Shown piece after piece: positions 28,600-36,814 of a DNA stretch of 64,000 bases. The stretch lies in the NCBI RefSeq assembly GCF_041514305.1, contig NZ_JBGMWH010000009.1:1-64000 (forward strand), in the 5' to 3' direction. This DNA comes from Salinarimonas chemoclinalis. GTDB taxonomy: Bacteria; Pseudomonadota; Alphaproteobacteria; Rhizobiales; Beijerinckiaceae. Positions within the stretch are counted from its first letter, which is position 1; each line of letters opens with the position of its first letter. A program made the translations under genes and the position numbers. Under the pieces are notes generated by a model, which worked only from the letters and a program-made list of their open reading frames with translations, was not told the origin of the DNA and made no database searches.

Positions 28600-30660
28600 T
28601 CAGTGCGCGCCGTGGCCGCCGTGCCCGCCGTGCCCGCCGCGCATCGCCTTGCCGTCGGCGCCGGGGAGCGCGATCACGACGTTCTGCATCATGCCCTGGT
28701 CCTCGTGGTCGAGGATGTGGCAGTGCAGCACGAACTCGCCGATGTAGCGCTGGTAGCGCGTGCGCATGACCACGTCGTAGCCCGGCTTGACGAAGATCGT
28801 GTCCCGCCACACGCCCTTCATGCCCGCGTATTGCGGGTCGTCCGGCTCGCCCGTCTCGCTGACGTCGACTCTGTCGGGATTCAGGATCTCCACGATCTGG
28901 AACGGGTTGACGTGGATGTGGAAGGGGTGGCCGGCGGCGGGATCGGTGCCCGAGGTCAGCGTCCACTCGTCGACGCCGCCGAGCGTGAGGAGCCGGTCGA
29001 CGCGGTCGGGATCGTAGGCCTCTCCGTCGATCAGGAAGCCCGTGGGCGTCGTGCTCGTGTCGATGGAGAAGACGAGCTCCTGCGTGCCGGTCACCTCCGA
29101 CGCGTCGATTGTCGGATGCGGCACGAACTTCGAGAGCCTCAGCCCGTCCACGAGATCGGCGATCACCGCGTCGCGCACGTCCGCCGGCATGGTGCGTTCG
29201 GCCGCGGCGACGAGGGCGGCTTCGAGATGGGCCGTCAGGCCCTCGGCATCGGCGGGCACCGCGTCGGCATCCCCCTCGCCGAGCGCGACGTCGACGGCGC
29301 CGAGCAGCTGCCGGCTCTCGGCGGCGCCGCTCACCGTCGTCGTCGCCGGCGCCTGCGTGTCGATCACGCAATAGCGGCCCGGCTCGGGGAAGACCACGAG
29401 GAGATCGGTGCGGTAGCCCGGCTGGAGCACGCTCGTCGTGCGCGGGTCGATGGCGCCGCGGGTGAGCCCGTCCTCGGCCATGGCGAAGGCGGTCAGGGGT
29501 TCGCCGGGGCAGTTCGCCGCCATCCAGTCCTCCTCGTTCCCCGCCGCCGCGTCGAGCGGGCCGGCGTCGACGGCCGCCTTGCGGAACTCGAGCTTCACGG
29601 TGTCGCGGATGCCCGCATGCGCGATGCGCCAGCGCTCGATGCGCCCGACCTCGGCACCCGGGAAGGTCGGCAGGATCTCGCCGTTGATCGAGGTGTAGCG
29701 GCCCGACGCCTCCCAATCCCCGGGGGAGAAGTTCGCGTAGCCCTCGATGACGCCGGTCTGGCCCGGGTCGCAGCGATAGGTGCCGTCGGGGTTGGTCTCG
29801 AGGTTCCCCTGCGCGTCGTAGCAGGCGTACTGGTTCTGCTGGAGCAGCACGAGCCGCTCCGCGTACGGCGCGCCGTCCGCCGCGACGAGGAGCGTGTCGA
29901 CGTCGCCGTTCGTCTCCGGCGTCGGCAGCCGGTCGCCGCGGACGAGAATGAACCCGGCCATGCCGGACGACACCTGCAGCGCCGTGCTGCCATGCAGGTG
30001 CGGGTGGTACCAGAAGGTGCCCGACGGATGGTCGGCGGGGATGTTCCATTCGTACTGGAACGTCACGCCCGGATCGATGGCGATGAGCACGTTGTCGCTG
30101 TTGCCGGCGGGCGAGATCCACAGGCCGTGCGAGTGCAGGTTCGTGCGGTTGAAGCAGTGCGGGACGTTGATGTCCTCGATGTCGGCGGGGCAGGACTCGT
30201 CGTCGGCCGGCAGCTCGTTGCGCAGCGTCACCCGCACGGTCTCGCCCGGCGTCACCTGGATGGTCGGCCCGGCATGGACAGGCGCGTTCGCCGCCGCCGG
30301 CGCTTTGAGATCGACGTAGGCCCGCAGCCGGGTGGCGTCGTCGCGCCCCTCGGCGGGGTCCCAGATCGCGCCGTCGACGTAGCGGATGGCCAGATCGAGC
30401 ACCGCCTCGCCGGGCGCGACCCGCGCCGTCGGCGCCGGCGGGGCGACGAGGAAGGGCGCGAGCGCGTCCGCGGGCGGCGCCGCGCGCTCCAGCACGGCGT
30501 CGGGGATCGCGGGAACGAGGCGCTCGGCGGGCTGGGCGAGGACCGGGCCGAGAGTGGCGGGGGTGAACGCGAGCAGCGCGACCGCGGCGGTGATGGCTCC
30601 GGATGCCGCGGCGTGTGCCGTGGCGCGGCGGTGGTCCGCCGTGCTCGATCGATGTCTCAT
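28600..30660 (-). CDS. Multicopper oxidase with histidine-rich tail
   Basis: A 686-residue exported oxidase. All four copper-binding blocks are present: NLHSHGLWISP, FWYHPHLHG, HPFHIHVNPF and HCHILDHEDQGMM, giving type 1, 2 and 3 sites with Met as likely axial ligand. Such enzymes oxidise phenols, metals such as Cu(I) or Mn(II), or siderophores, and reduce oxygen to water. The C-terminus ends GGHGGHGGHGAH, a probable metal-binding tail. A hydrophobic segment near residues 20-40 ending VLAQ is the signal. The ATG at 30660 is preceded by GGAGGGAGGGG. It is longer than CueO, with an insert between domains two and three. No copper chaperone gene is adjacent. Confidence 0.93.
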   Translation of the reverse strand: MRHRSSTADHRRATAHAAASGAITAAVALLAFTPATLGPVLAQPAERLVPAIPDAVLERAAPPADALAPFLVAPPAPTARVAPGEAVLDLAIRYVDGAIWDPAEGRDDATRLRAYVDLKAPAAANAPVHAGPTIQVTPGETVRVTLRNELPADDESCPADIEDINVPHCFNRTNLHSHGLWISPAGNSDNVLIAIDPGVTFQYEWNIPADHPSGTFWYHPHLHGSTALQVSSGMAGFILVRGDRLPTPETNGDVDTLLVAADGAPYAERLVLLQQNQYACYDAQGNLETNPDGTYRCDPGQTGVIEGYANFSPGDWEASGRYTSINGEILPTFPGAEVGRIERWRIAHAGIRDTVKLEFRKAAVDAGPLDAAAGNEEDWMAANCPGEPLTAFAMAEDGLTRGAIDPRTTSVLQPGYRTDLLVVFPEPGRYCVIDTQAPATTTVSGAAESRQLLGAVDVALGEGDADAVPADAEGLTAHLEAALVAAAERTMPADVRDAVIADLVDGLRLSKFVPHPTIDASEVTGTQELVFSIDTSTTPTGFLIDGEAYDPDRVDRLLTLGGVDEWTLTSGTDPAAGHPFHIHVNPFQIVEILNPDRVDVSETGEPDDPQYAGMKGVWRDTIFVKPGYDVVMRTRYQRYIGEFVLHCHILDHEDQGMMQNVVIALPGADGKAMRGGHGGHGGHGAH

Positions 30661-31012
30661 GATGCCCCTCCCTCCAACGGTGGCGCCGGCGAATCGGCCC
30701 ACTCGACCATCCATGGACGAGCTTGCGCGACCATCGAGGGCAATAGCAATCCGGCGGTGCGCGGAACAAGCCTACGGGCGTGGGGCGCGCGTCGGCGCCT
30801 CGCATCGGCGTGCAGGCGGCCCGTCCCGCCCACCGGATCCCGCGACGCCGCCGCCTCCCCTCGACAGCCCGCCCCGCCCCCTCGTCTCCCGAAGAGAGCA
30901 CCGGATCGGAACGGGCGGCGGCGCGGGCGACCCGCGCCCTCCCCTTCCCTTTCCGGCGAAGACGCGGCATAAGCCGACGACGACAGCACGAGCGGGATAC
31001 GTCGAGCGCGCC
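30661..31012. other. Divergent intergenic region, oxidase and sspB
   Basis: This 352-base gap separates two divergent genes and must carry both promoters. On the minus strand, TTGTTC and TATTGC about 18 bases apart (around 30745-30772) are a weak promoter candidate for the oxidase. The sspB side is very GC-rich with no clear -10 box and no obvious ribosome site. No convincing gene is seen. Confidence 0.3.
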
Positions 31013-31765
31013 ATGACACAAGACCTGATCCGCTACGACCTCCTGGTGCAGGACGCCCTCAAGGGCGTGGTGCGCAAGGTGCTGGCGGACGCCGCGCGCG
31101 AGGGCCTGCCCGGCGAGCACCACTTCTACGTCTCCTTCCAGACCGCCTTCCCCGGGGTGCGCCTGTCCTCGCGCATGCGCGAGAAGTACCCGGACACGAT
31201 GACGATCGTGCTCCAGCACCAGTTCTGGGACCTGATCGTCAACGAGCACGCCTTCGAGGTCGGGCTCTCCTTCGGCGGCGTGCCGGAGCGGCTGCTCGTG
31301 CCCTTCGACGCGCTCACCGGCTTCTTCGACCCCTCCGTGCAGTTCGGGCTGAAATTCGAGATCCGGGAGGCCGCACCGGCCCAGGATCCCGCACCCCCCG
31401 CGGGTCCCGCGCTGGTCGAGACGCCGCGCCAGCCGGCCCGAGGCGCCGGCTCCGAGCCCGTGGAGACCGAGCCGCGCCGCGCGCCGGCGACGACGCCGCG
31501 CATCCCCGCGGCACGCCCCGCCGTCGAGGCGGGCGGTAAGGATGGGGGGAAGAAGGCGGGCAAGGGCGCGGGCAAGGACGAACCGTCGGCCGAGACGCCG
31601 TCGCCCGAGACGCCTTCTCGCCGATCGCCCGACACTCCTTCGCCCGAGACTCCCTCGCTGGAGAAGAAGAAGCCCGGGACGGGCGGGCCGTCGAAAAACG
31701 ATACGGGCGCTGCACCGAGCGGCGCCGAGGTCGTGAGCCTCGACGCGTTCCGCAAGAAGACCTGA
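31013..31765 (+). CDS. sspB: ClpXP adaptor SspB, alphaproteobacterial type
   Basis: Adaptor that tethers ssrA-tagged and other substrates to the ClpXP protease. The first 130 residues (IRYDLLVQDALKGVVRKVL, HHFYVSFQT, LSSRMREKYPDTMTIVLQHQ, LLVPFDALTGFFDP in order) match the alpha SspB substrate-binding domain. The following flexible linker is unusually long, with basic GGKDGGKKAGKGAGKD and acidic/Ser-Thr-Pro repeats (TPSPETPS, SPDTPSPETPSLE). The C-terminus ends VVSLDAFRKK, the conserved ClpX-binding tail. At 250 residues it is longer than common alpha SspB proteins because of this linker. Confidence 0.92.
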   Translation: MTQDLIRYDLLVQDALKGVVRKVLADAAREGLPGEHHFYVSFQTAFPGVRLSSRMREKYPDTMTIVLQHQFWDLIVNEHAFEVGLSFGGVPERLLVPFDALTGFFDPSVQFGLKFEIREAAPAQDPAPPAGPALVETPRQPARGAGSEPVETEPRRAPATTPRIPAARPAVEAGGKDGGKKAGKGAGKDEPSAETPSPETPSRRSPDTPSPETPSLEKKKPGTGGPSKNDTGAAPSGAEVVSLDAFRKKT

Positions 31766-31840
31766 TTCGTTCACTCTTCGTTCTTGACAGGACGGCATGG
31801 CCACGCTAGCGTCTTCGGGCAATCTCGGGAGGCGGGCGGC

Positions 31841-32725
31841 ATGTCCCTGCGAACGATCTCACCAGGCGGCGCGCGCCGTGCCGGCTCGTCCGCGGTGGAG
31901 TCCGGGCGGCCGCTGACGCCCTCGGGCTTCGAGGCCGCACGGGAGCGGCTCGGGGTCGCGCCGGCGGTGCTCTGGGCGGTGATGGCAGTGGAGGCGCGCG
32001 CCTGCGGCTTCCTGCCGGACCGCAGGCCCGTCATCCTGTTCGAGCGCCACGTCTTCCATCGGCGCACCGGCGGGCGCTTCGACGCGGCGAACCCGTGGAT
32101 CTCCCACGCCAGGCCCGGCGGCTACGGCGAGCCCGGCGCTGCGCAGCACGCCCGCCTCGCGGCGGCGCTCGCGCTCGATCGCCGCGCCGCGCTGGAGAGT
32201 GCGTCCTGGGGGCTCGGCCAGGTGATGGGCTTCAACGCGGCGCCGGCGGGCTTCGCGGACGTCGAGACGCTCGTCGCGGCGATGCGCGCGAGCGAGGACG
32301 CGCAGCTCGCCGCCATGGCCGCCTTCATCGCCGCGCGCGGGCTCGCGGCGGCCCTGCGGGCGGGCGACTGGGCGGCCTTCGCCCGCGGCTACAACGGCCC
32401 CGCCTTCGCGCGCAACGCCTACGACGTGCGCCTCGCCCGTGCGGCGGAGAAGCTCGCCGTCGGCCCGCTCCCCGATCTCGCCCTGCGCGCGGCGCAGCTG
32501 CGCCTCTCCTACGCCGGGTTCGACCCCGGCCCCGTCGACGGCCGGATGGGCCGGCGCACCCGCGCGGCGCTCGCCGCCTTCCGCATGCGCATGGGCGAGC
32601 CGGAGCGGGAGGCGACGAACCGCGACTTCGCGGCGGCGGATCTCGCCGCGCTCGAGCGGGCGACGCGGCCTCCGGCGTTCGCCATCGTGGGCGGCGAGCG
32701 GGGGACCGGCGAGCGCGCGGCGTGA
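31841..32725 (+). CDS. N-acetylmuramidase-domain protein with peptidoglycan-binding domain
   Basis: A 294-residue protein. Residues about 20-185 match the N-acetylmuramidase family first described in phage endolysins (PF11860): VLWAVMAVEARACGFLPDRRPVILFERHVFH contains the catalytic-type Glu, followed by SWGLGQVMGFN and FARGYNGPAF. Residues about 205-245 form a peptidoglycan-binding helix bundle (LRLSYAGFDPGPVDGRMGRRTRAAL). There is no signal peptide, which fits a phage-derived or holin-dependent lysin. No phage gene surrounds it, so it seems a domesticated single gene. GGGAGG precedes ATG 31841 by eight bases. Confidence 0.86.
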   Translation: MSLRTISPGGARRAGSSAVESGRPLTPSGFEAARERLGVAPAVLWAVMAVEARACGFLPDRRPVILFERHVFHRRTGGRFDAANPWISHARPGGYGEPGAAQHARLAAALALDRRAALESASWGLGQVMGFNAAPAGFADVETLVAAMRASEDAQLAAMAAFIAARGLAAALRAGDWAAFARGYNGPAFARNAYDVRLARAAEKLAVGPLPDLALRAAQLRLSYAGFDPGPVDGRMGRRTRAALAAFRMRMGEPEREATNRDFAAADLAALERATRPPAFAIVGGERGTGERAA

Positions 32726-32744
32726 GGCGCATGGTCGCGGCGAC

Positions 32745-32808
32745 GCGGGTGAGGCGACGCGGGTGAGGCGAGACGGGTGAGGCGAGACGGGTGAGGCGAG
32801 ACGGGTGG
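32745..32808. repeat. 14-bp tandem repeat between convergent genes
   Basis: Three exact copies of CGGGTGAGGCGAGA (32760-32773, 32774-32787, 32788-32801) are flanked by partial or variant copies on both sides. It sits just after the muramidase stop, between that gene and the convergent metallopeptidase gene. The period is not a multiple of three and it is outside coding sequence. Copy number probably varies between strains. Confidence 0.85.
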
Positions 32809-32924
32809 CGTCGCGGCGGAGCGCTGGTGGCGGAGGTACGAGCGGGGCGGAACGCCCCGGTGCGGGCGCCGCGGTGGAGGCCCGCGGTGGAGGCGCCGCT
32901 GGAAAGACGGCGCGCGTGCGCGCC

Positions 32925-33617
32925 TCAGAACCGCAGCACGCGCATCAGCCGCGCGATGTCGAGGAGCGAGACCAACGCGGAGGCGACGTAGGTGAGGGCC
33001 GCGGCGCGCAGCACGCTCTTGGCCTTGGGCAGGTCCTCGGCGGGCAGGAAGCCGCCCTTCTCGAGGATCGGCAGGGCGCGCGCGAAGCTGGCGTCGAGCT
33101 CGACGGGCAGCGTCAGCACGTGGACGAGCACCCGCGAGCCCATCAGCGCGACCGCGACGCCGATCTGGAGGACGAGGAGGACGGGCGACTTGACGACGAG
33201 CATCACGACGGGCGCGAGCGCCAGCACGATCGCCGCGGCGATCTCGATCGACCGCAGCGAGCCCGCGAGCTTCAGGCGCGTGGCGAGGAGGCGGTCGCCG
33301 TCGGCGTCCTGCATGGCGTGGGACGCCTCGTGAGCGGCGACCGCCACCGCGGTGATCGAGCGGCCGTCGTGATTGTCGGGGGAGAGCCGCACGACCTTGT
33401 CGATGGGGTCGTAGTGGTCGCCACCCGGCGGGGCGAGCTCGACGCGCACGTGCGCGAGCCGCGCCCGGTCGAGCAGGTGCCGCGCGAGCTCGCCCCCGGT
33501 ACCGGGGAAGTCCGCCCGCTCGACCGCGTGCGCGCGCATGACCCGGCGCACCCACCATTGCGGCAGGACGATCGCGGAGAGGAGAACGAGACCGAGGAAG
33601 CCGAGGACGAGCGCCAT
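32925..33617 (-). CDS. YugP-type membrane zinc metallopeptidase
   Basis: A 230-residue membrane protein of the Zn_peptidase_2 family. It has an N-terminal membrane helix, a cytoplasmic or membrane-proximal domain with the zinc motif HEASH (VAAHEASHAMQD, near residue 95), and two more hydrophobic segments (AAAIVLALAPVVMLVV and VLLVLQIGVAVALMG). The later Glu-containing stretch LPVELDASFARAL may give the third ligand, as in family members. Function in the cell is not known for the family. It stands alone between the repeat region and an MFS gene on the same strand. Confidence 0.9.
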   Translation of the reverse strand: MALVLGFLGLVLLSAIVLPQWWVRRVMRAHAVERADFPGTGGELARHLLDRARLAHVRVELAPPGGDHYDPIDKVVRLSPDNHDGRSITAVAVAAHEASHAMQDADGDRLLATRLKLAGSLRSIEIAAAIVLALAPVVMLVVKSPVLLVLQIGVAVALMGSRVLVHVLTLPVELDASFARALPILEKGGFLPAEDLPKAKSVLRAAALTYVASALVSLLDIARLMRVLRF

Positions 33618-33915
33618 GGGACCAATCTAGGCGCGCCGCGCGCGTTCGGGGAGTGGGTCCCGGCTGCGACCGAACGCGCCCGGCGTCCGCGACGAGGGCC
33701 GTCGATGCGATCCGACGGGCGAGCGAGAGGCGTTCGGGCGCGCGACGGAGGGGCGGCGCAATCCCGCGCCGAAGGCGTTCGGCGACAGACGCGTCGGCCG
33801 TGGCGAGGCCGATACGGTCGTATTCGTCTCCACCGCGCGAGAGCTCCTCGGCATCTCGACGCCATCATGCGGGGCGCAACGCCACGGCGAACGCGAGACG
33901 CCCGACGGCAGTCGT
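33618..33915. other. Intergenic region without recognised gene
   Basis: Nearly 300 bases between the MFS gene stop and the metallopeptidase start, both on the minus strand. A 75-codon minus-strand frame (33627-33854) is open, but it is Arg/Ser/Pro-rich, has no homologue that I recognise and no good ribosome site, so I do not call it. The metallopeptidase promoter should lie here; nothing distinct is visible. Confidence 0.3.
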
Positions 33916-35133
33916 TCACCCTTCGCGCGCGGCGAGCGCCGCCGACGCCGTGCGGCGGTGCGCCGAGAGGATGCGGAAGCTCTCGAAGCCCGCCGCCATG
34001 ATCGCCACCGCGCCGAACGCGGCCGGGAAGGCCGTGCGCACGTCGGTCAGCTCGGCCAGCGTCCCAACGGTGAAGGAGGCGACCTGACCGCCGAGGGTGA
34101 GGCTCACCACCATCACCGCGGAGAAGGTCGCCGCGCGGGCCGGGTCGCCGTCCATGGCGAGGCCGAGGAACACCGGCAGCATGGCGCCGATGCCCATCCC
34201 CAGCGCCACGTTGGCCGCGAGGAGCGTCGCTTCGCCCGGCGCGACCAGCATCGCCGCGTGCCCGGCGAGCGCCGCCGCGAGGAGCAGGCGCACCGCGAGT
34301 GCCGAGCGCATCCGGTCGCCGAGCGCGATTGCCGCCACGCGCGCCGCGACCATGCCCGCCGTGAAGGCGGCGAGCGCGATCCGCGCGAAGGCGCCGTCGA
34401 TGCCCGCGGCGAGGGCCCAGGTGACGAACCAGACGTGCTGCGACCATTCGGTCGCGCCGAGCCCGAACGAGCCCGCCGCGAGCGCGATCAGCGGCGGCCC
34501 GTCCCGGCCGCGGGGGCGCGCGGCCGTCGGCGCCGCTGCGGGCTTCGCCGTCGCGCCCCCCGCTTCGCGTCCCACGCCCGCTCTGCCGCCGAAGGCGAAG
34601 GCGATCGCGCCGGCGAGGAAGGCGGCGCCGATCACGACGAAGGTCACGCGCCAGGACGCGTCCGCCGCGACGAGCCCGACCACGAGCAGCGGCGCGACGA
34701 TGTTGCCGCCGCTGAAGACGAGGTCGAGCACGCCGAGCGCGGAGGTCCGGCGCGCGGGGAAGAGCGCGCCGAACAGCGTGTGCGAGGCGGTGAACACCGC
34801 CCCGCCGAACAGGCCGAGGGCCGCGTAGAGGCCTGCGAAGATCGCGAAGGTCGGCGCCTGCGCCTGGACGAGCGCGGCGACGCCGGTCGCGGCCGAGAGG
34901 ACGAGCAGCAGCCGGTGCGCGGGGGCGAGCCGCAGCAGCCGCTCCGCGGCGGCCGACCCGATCGCGAAGCCGAAGGACCACACGACGAAGATCAGCCCCG
35001 CCTCGAAGGAGGAGAGCGACAGCTCGGCGACGACCTCGGGCAGGATCGACCCGACGAGGACGCCGAGCACGCCCCAGACGAAGAACGAGAACGCGACGGC
35101 CGCTGCGAGGGGGAGGACGTGCTTATCGGTCAA
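33916..35133 (-). CDS. MFS transporter
   Basis: A 405-residue permease of the major facilitator superfamily, with about twelve hydrophobic segments in two halves. The central loop (GREAGGATAKPAAAPTAARPRGRDG in parts) is basic and low-complexity, as expected for the cytoplasmic loop between halves. The loop 2-3 signature is weak. No substrate can be assigned. The beginning MTDKHVLPLAAAVAFSFFVWG is similar to sugar/drug exporters of the family. No regulator is adjacent. Confidence 0.88.
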   Translation of the reverse strand: MTDKHVLPLAAAVAFSFFVWGVLGVLVGSILPEVVAELSLSSFEAGLIFVVWSFGFAIGSAAAERLLRLAPAHRLLLVLSAATGVAALVQAQAPTFAIFAGLYAALGLFGGAVFTASHTLFGALFPARRTSALGVLDLVFSGGNIVAPLLVVGLVAADASWRVTFVVIGAAFLAGAIAFAFGGRAGVGREAGGATAKPAAAPTAARPRGRDGPPLIALAAGSFGLGATEWSQHVWFVTWALAAGIDGAFARIALAAFTAGMVAARVAAIALGDRMRSALAVRLLLAAALAGHAAMLVAPGEATLLAANVALGMGIGAMLPVFLGLAMDGDPARAATFSAVMVVSLTLGGQVASFTVGTLAELTDVRTAFPAAFGAVAIMAAGFESFRILSAHRRTASAALAAREG

Positions 35134-35454
35134 AGCGAACCACCGTTTTCAGTCCCAGGCGCGCGGACATCGGCGCACCACGTCGCAGCACTCGAAAGTC
35201 GTCGGCCTGGAGATGCATGGGCTCAGGGTTGCGTCGACGATCGCCCCATCATCGACCGGCGTCAACCCGGCGCAGCTCGTCTCGCGATGTTCAACGGGAA
35301 AACGAACATTCGTCGAATACGCACTCCCGCGGGCCTCGATAAAGTGCGGCGTCATGCCGCGCCGCTCGGCATCGGAATTCGCTTGGCGGTCCGGATCATG
35401 TTCCCCCTGCCGCCGTTGTCGAGCCCAACCTGCTCAAAGCGAGAGGCACCCCTG
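35134..35454. other. Divergent intergenic region with AT-richer patch
   Basis: The 321 bases between the MFS start and the small anchored protein have lower GC than the surroundings around 35285-35345. A short palindrome ATTCG-T-CGAAT is at about 35309-35319. A 68-codon minus-strand frame (35149-35355) is open but lacks a ribosome site and is not called. Promoters for both flanking genes are expected here. Confidence 0.3.
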
Positions 35455-35796
35455 ATGTCCCGCGCCGCAAACCGCCTCGCCGTCCGGCCGGCCCCCATCC
35501 CGCCCCGTGCCCCGCGCAGGCGGCTCGTCCCGCGCTCGATGCGCCTCGCGTCCGGCATCGTCATCGCCGGGTTGACGGCCTTCGCGCTGCGTACCGCCAC
35601 CGCGGAGGCGGAGGGGAGCGAGATCGCCCCGCCTCCGGCGAGCGTCGAGACCGCCGCCCTCGCCGATCGAGCGCCGGTCGCAGCCTCCGACTGTGCGGCG
35701 CTGCCGCACCTGCAGATCGCGCCCGTGTGCGTCCAGCGCCTCGACGACGGCACGCCGCGCCTCGTGCGGGTCGTCTCGGCGGTGGCAGCCCGATGA
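35455..35796 (+). CDS. Small anchored protein with paired cysteines (paralogue B)
   Basis: A 113-residue protein: a basic N-terminus rich in Arg/Pro, one membrane segment (LASGIVIAGLTAFAL, about residues 30-46), then an outer domain with Cys80 and Cys92 followed by VQRLDDGTPRLVRVV. Spacing of the cysteines and the DGT-RLVR tail are the same as in the protein at 28244, so they form a family in this genome. Function unknown. GAGAGG precedes the ATG by eight bases. Its stop overlaps the start of a 40-codon frame as ATGA. Confidence 0.72.
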   Translation: MSRAANRLAVRPAPIPPRAPRRRLVPRSMRLASGIVIAGLTAFALRTATAEAEGSEIAPPPASVETAALADRAPVAASDCAALPHLQIAPVCVQRLDDGTPRLVRVVSAVAAR

Positions 35797-35915
35797 GGCC
35801 GTCCGTCTCCGCGGGCGCCGTGACACCCGTCACCGGCGGTCCCCGCTGGACCCGCGCCGCGGTCGGGTTCCTCGCATCGCAAGGGGCGATGGTCGCCGTC
35901 GCCGTCCTGCTCTAG
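35793..35915 (+). CDS. Possible 40-residue membrane peptide
   Basis: A short frame whose ATG overlaps the stop of the preceding small gene (ATGA at 35793-35796), suggesting translational coupling. The product has a polar first half (MRPSVSAGAVTPVTGGPRWT) and a hydrophobic C-terminal helix (AAVGFLASQGAMVAVAVLL) that reaches the end of the chain, like a tail-anchored or single-span micropeptide. There is no independent ribosome site. It is convergent with the LysR gene, 21 bases away. Confidence 0.45.
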   Translation: MRPSVSAGAVTPVTGGPRWTRAAVGFLASQGAMVAVAVLL

Positions 35916-35936
35916 GGCGTCGGCTGACGCGGCTCC

Positions 35937-36809
35937 TCAGCCGTCGAGCAGCTCCCGTATGAGCGGGTTGGGAAACCGTCGCCTCAGCGTGATCGCGTAG
36001 AACCCCTCGGACAGCCGCGGCACCCGGGCGCGCTCGACCAGCGCGCCGCTCTCCAGCTCATCGCGCACGACGATGGGCGGGACGAGGGTGAGGCCGTCGC
36101 TCTCGCGGGCGAGGAGGCGCAGCATCGCCATGTCGTCGACCTCCGCGAGGATCGTCGGGCGCACCCGGGCGGCGTCGCAGATTCGGTCGAAGGCCAGGCG
36201 GATCTCGCTCTCGGCGGAAGGCAGCACCATCGGCGCGCCGTCGAGGTCCTCGGGCACGCGCAGGGCGCCGTCGCCCGCCACCGGATGGCCGACGATGGAG
36301 ACCGGCTGCTCGTCGAGGAGGCGGCTCTCGCGCGGGGCGGCGGCGTCGCGCGGCGCGGGGGCGTTGGCGAGCACGAGGTCGAGCTCGTGCGTGTCGAGCC
36401 GCGCCAGCAGTTCCCGCAGCGTGCCCGAGCGTAGCACGAGGTCGACGTCGGCGCGGCCGAAGAGCGGGCGCAGCAGCCCGAGCTGGAAGTTGCGCGAGAG
36501 CGTGGCGATCGCCCCGATCCGCAGGGCGCGACGCGTGCCGCCGGGGCGCTCGGCGAGCGTCGAGACCAGCTCGTCCCCCGTCTCGAACACGCTCTTCGCA
36601 TAGTCGAGCGCGATGCGCCCCGCCTCGGTGAGCTCGAGCCGCTTGCCGGTGCGGGTGAACAGCGGGTGGCCGAGCTGCTCCTCCAGCGATCGCAGCTGCA
36701 CCGAGAGCGCCGACTGCGAGACGTTGAGCCGCCGCGCGGCGCGGGTGAGCCCGCCCTCGTTGGCGATGGTCCAGAAGTAGCGCAGGTGGTGGTAGTTCAG
36801 GGCGGCCAT
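35937..36809 (-). CDS. LysR-family regulator, likely controlling dabBA
   Basis: A 290-residue LysR-type regulator. The helix-turn-helix begins at once (LNYHHLRYFWTIANEGGLTRAARRLNVSQSALSVQL), as in CbbR- and NhaR-like members, and the effector domain follows from about residue 90. It is divergent from the dabB-dabA operon with only 107 bases between starts, the standard LysR arrangement, so it probably senses carbon or redox status and controls bicarbonate uptake; effector unknown. An inverted repeat at 36815-36833 is the likely binding site. Confidence 0.9.
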   Translation of the reverse strand: MAALNYHHLRYFWTIANEGGLTRAARRLNVSQSALSVQLRSLEEQLGHPLFTRTGKRLELTEAGRIALDYAKSVFETGDELVSTLAERPGGTRRALRIGAIATLSRNFQLGLLRPLFGRADVDLVLRSGTLRELLARLDTHELDLVLANAPAPRDAAAPRESRLLDEQPVSIVGHPVAGDGALRVPEDLDGAPMVLPSAESEIRLAFDRICDAARVRPTILAEVDDMAMLRLLARESDGLTLVPPIVVRDELESGALVERARVPRLSEGFYAITLRRRFPNPLIRELLDG

Positions 36810-36814
36810 GCGAT

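Noticed and set aside
27521..31822. Minus-strand open frame of over 1400 codons across the oxidase and sspB
   Set aside because: It overlaps four genes with clear family motifs in other frames and has no domain of its own.
33627..33854. 75-codon minus-strand frame between metallopeptidase and MFS genes
   Set aside because: Low-complexity Arg/Ser/Pro composition and no supporting start signal.
35149..35355. 68-codon minus-strand frame upstream of the MFS gene
   Set aside because: No ribosome site, no recognised family, and it lies in a region expected to hold promoters.
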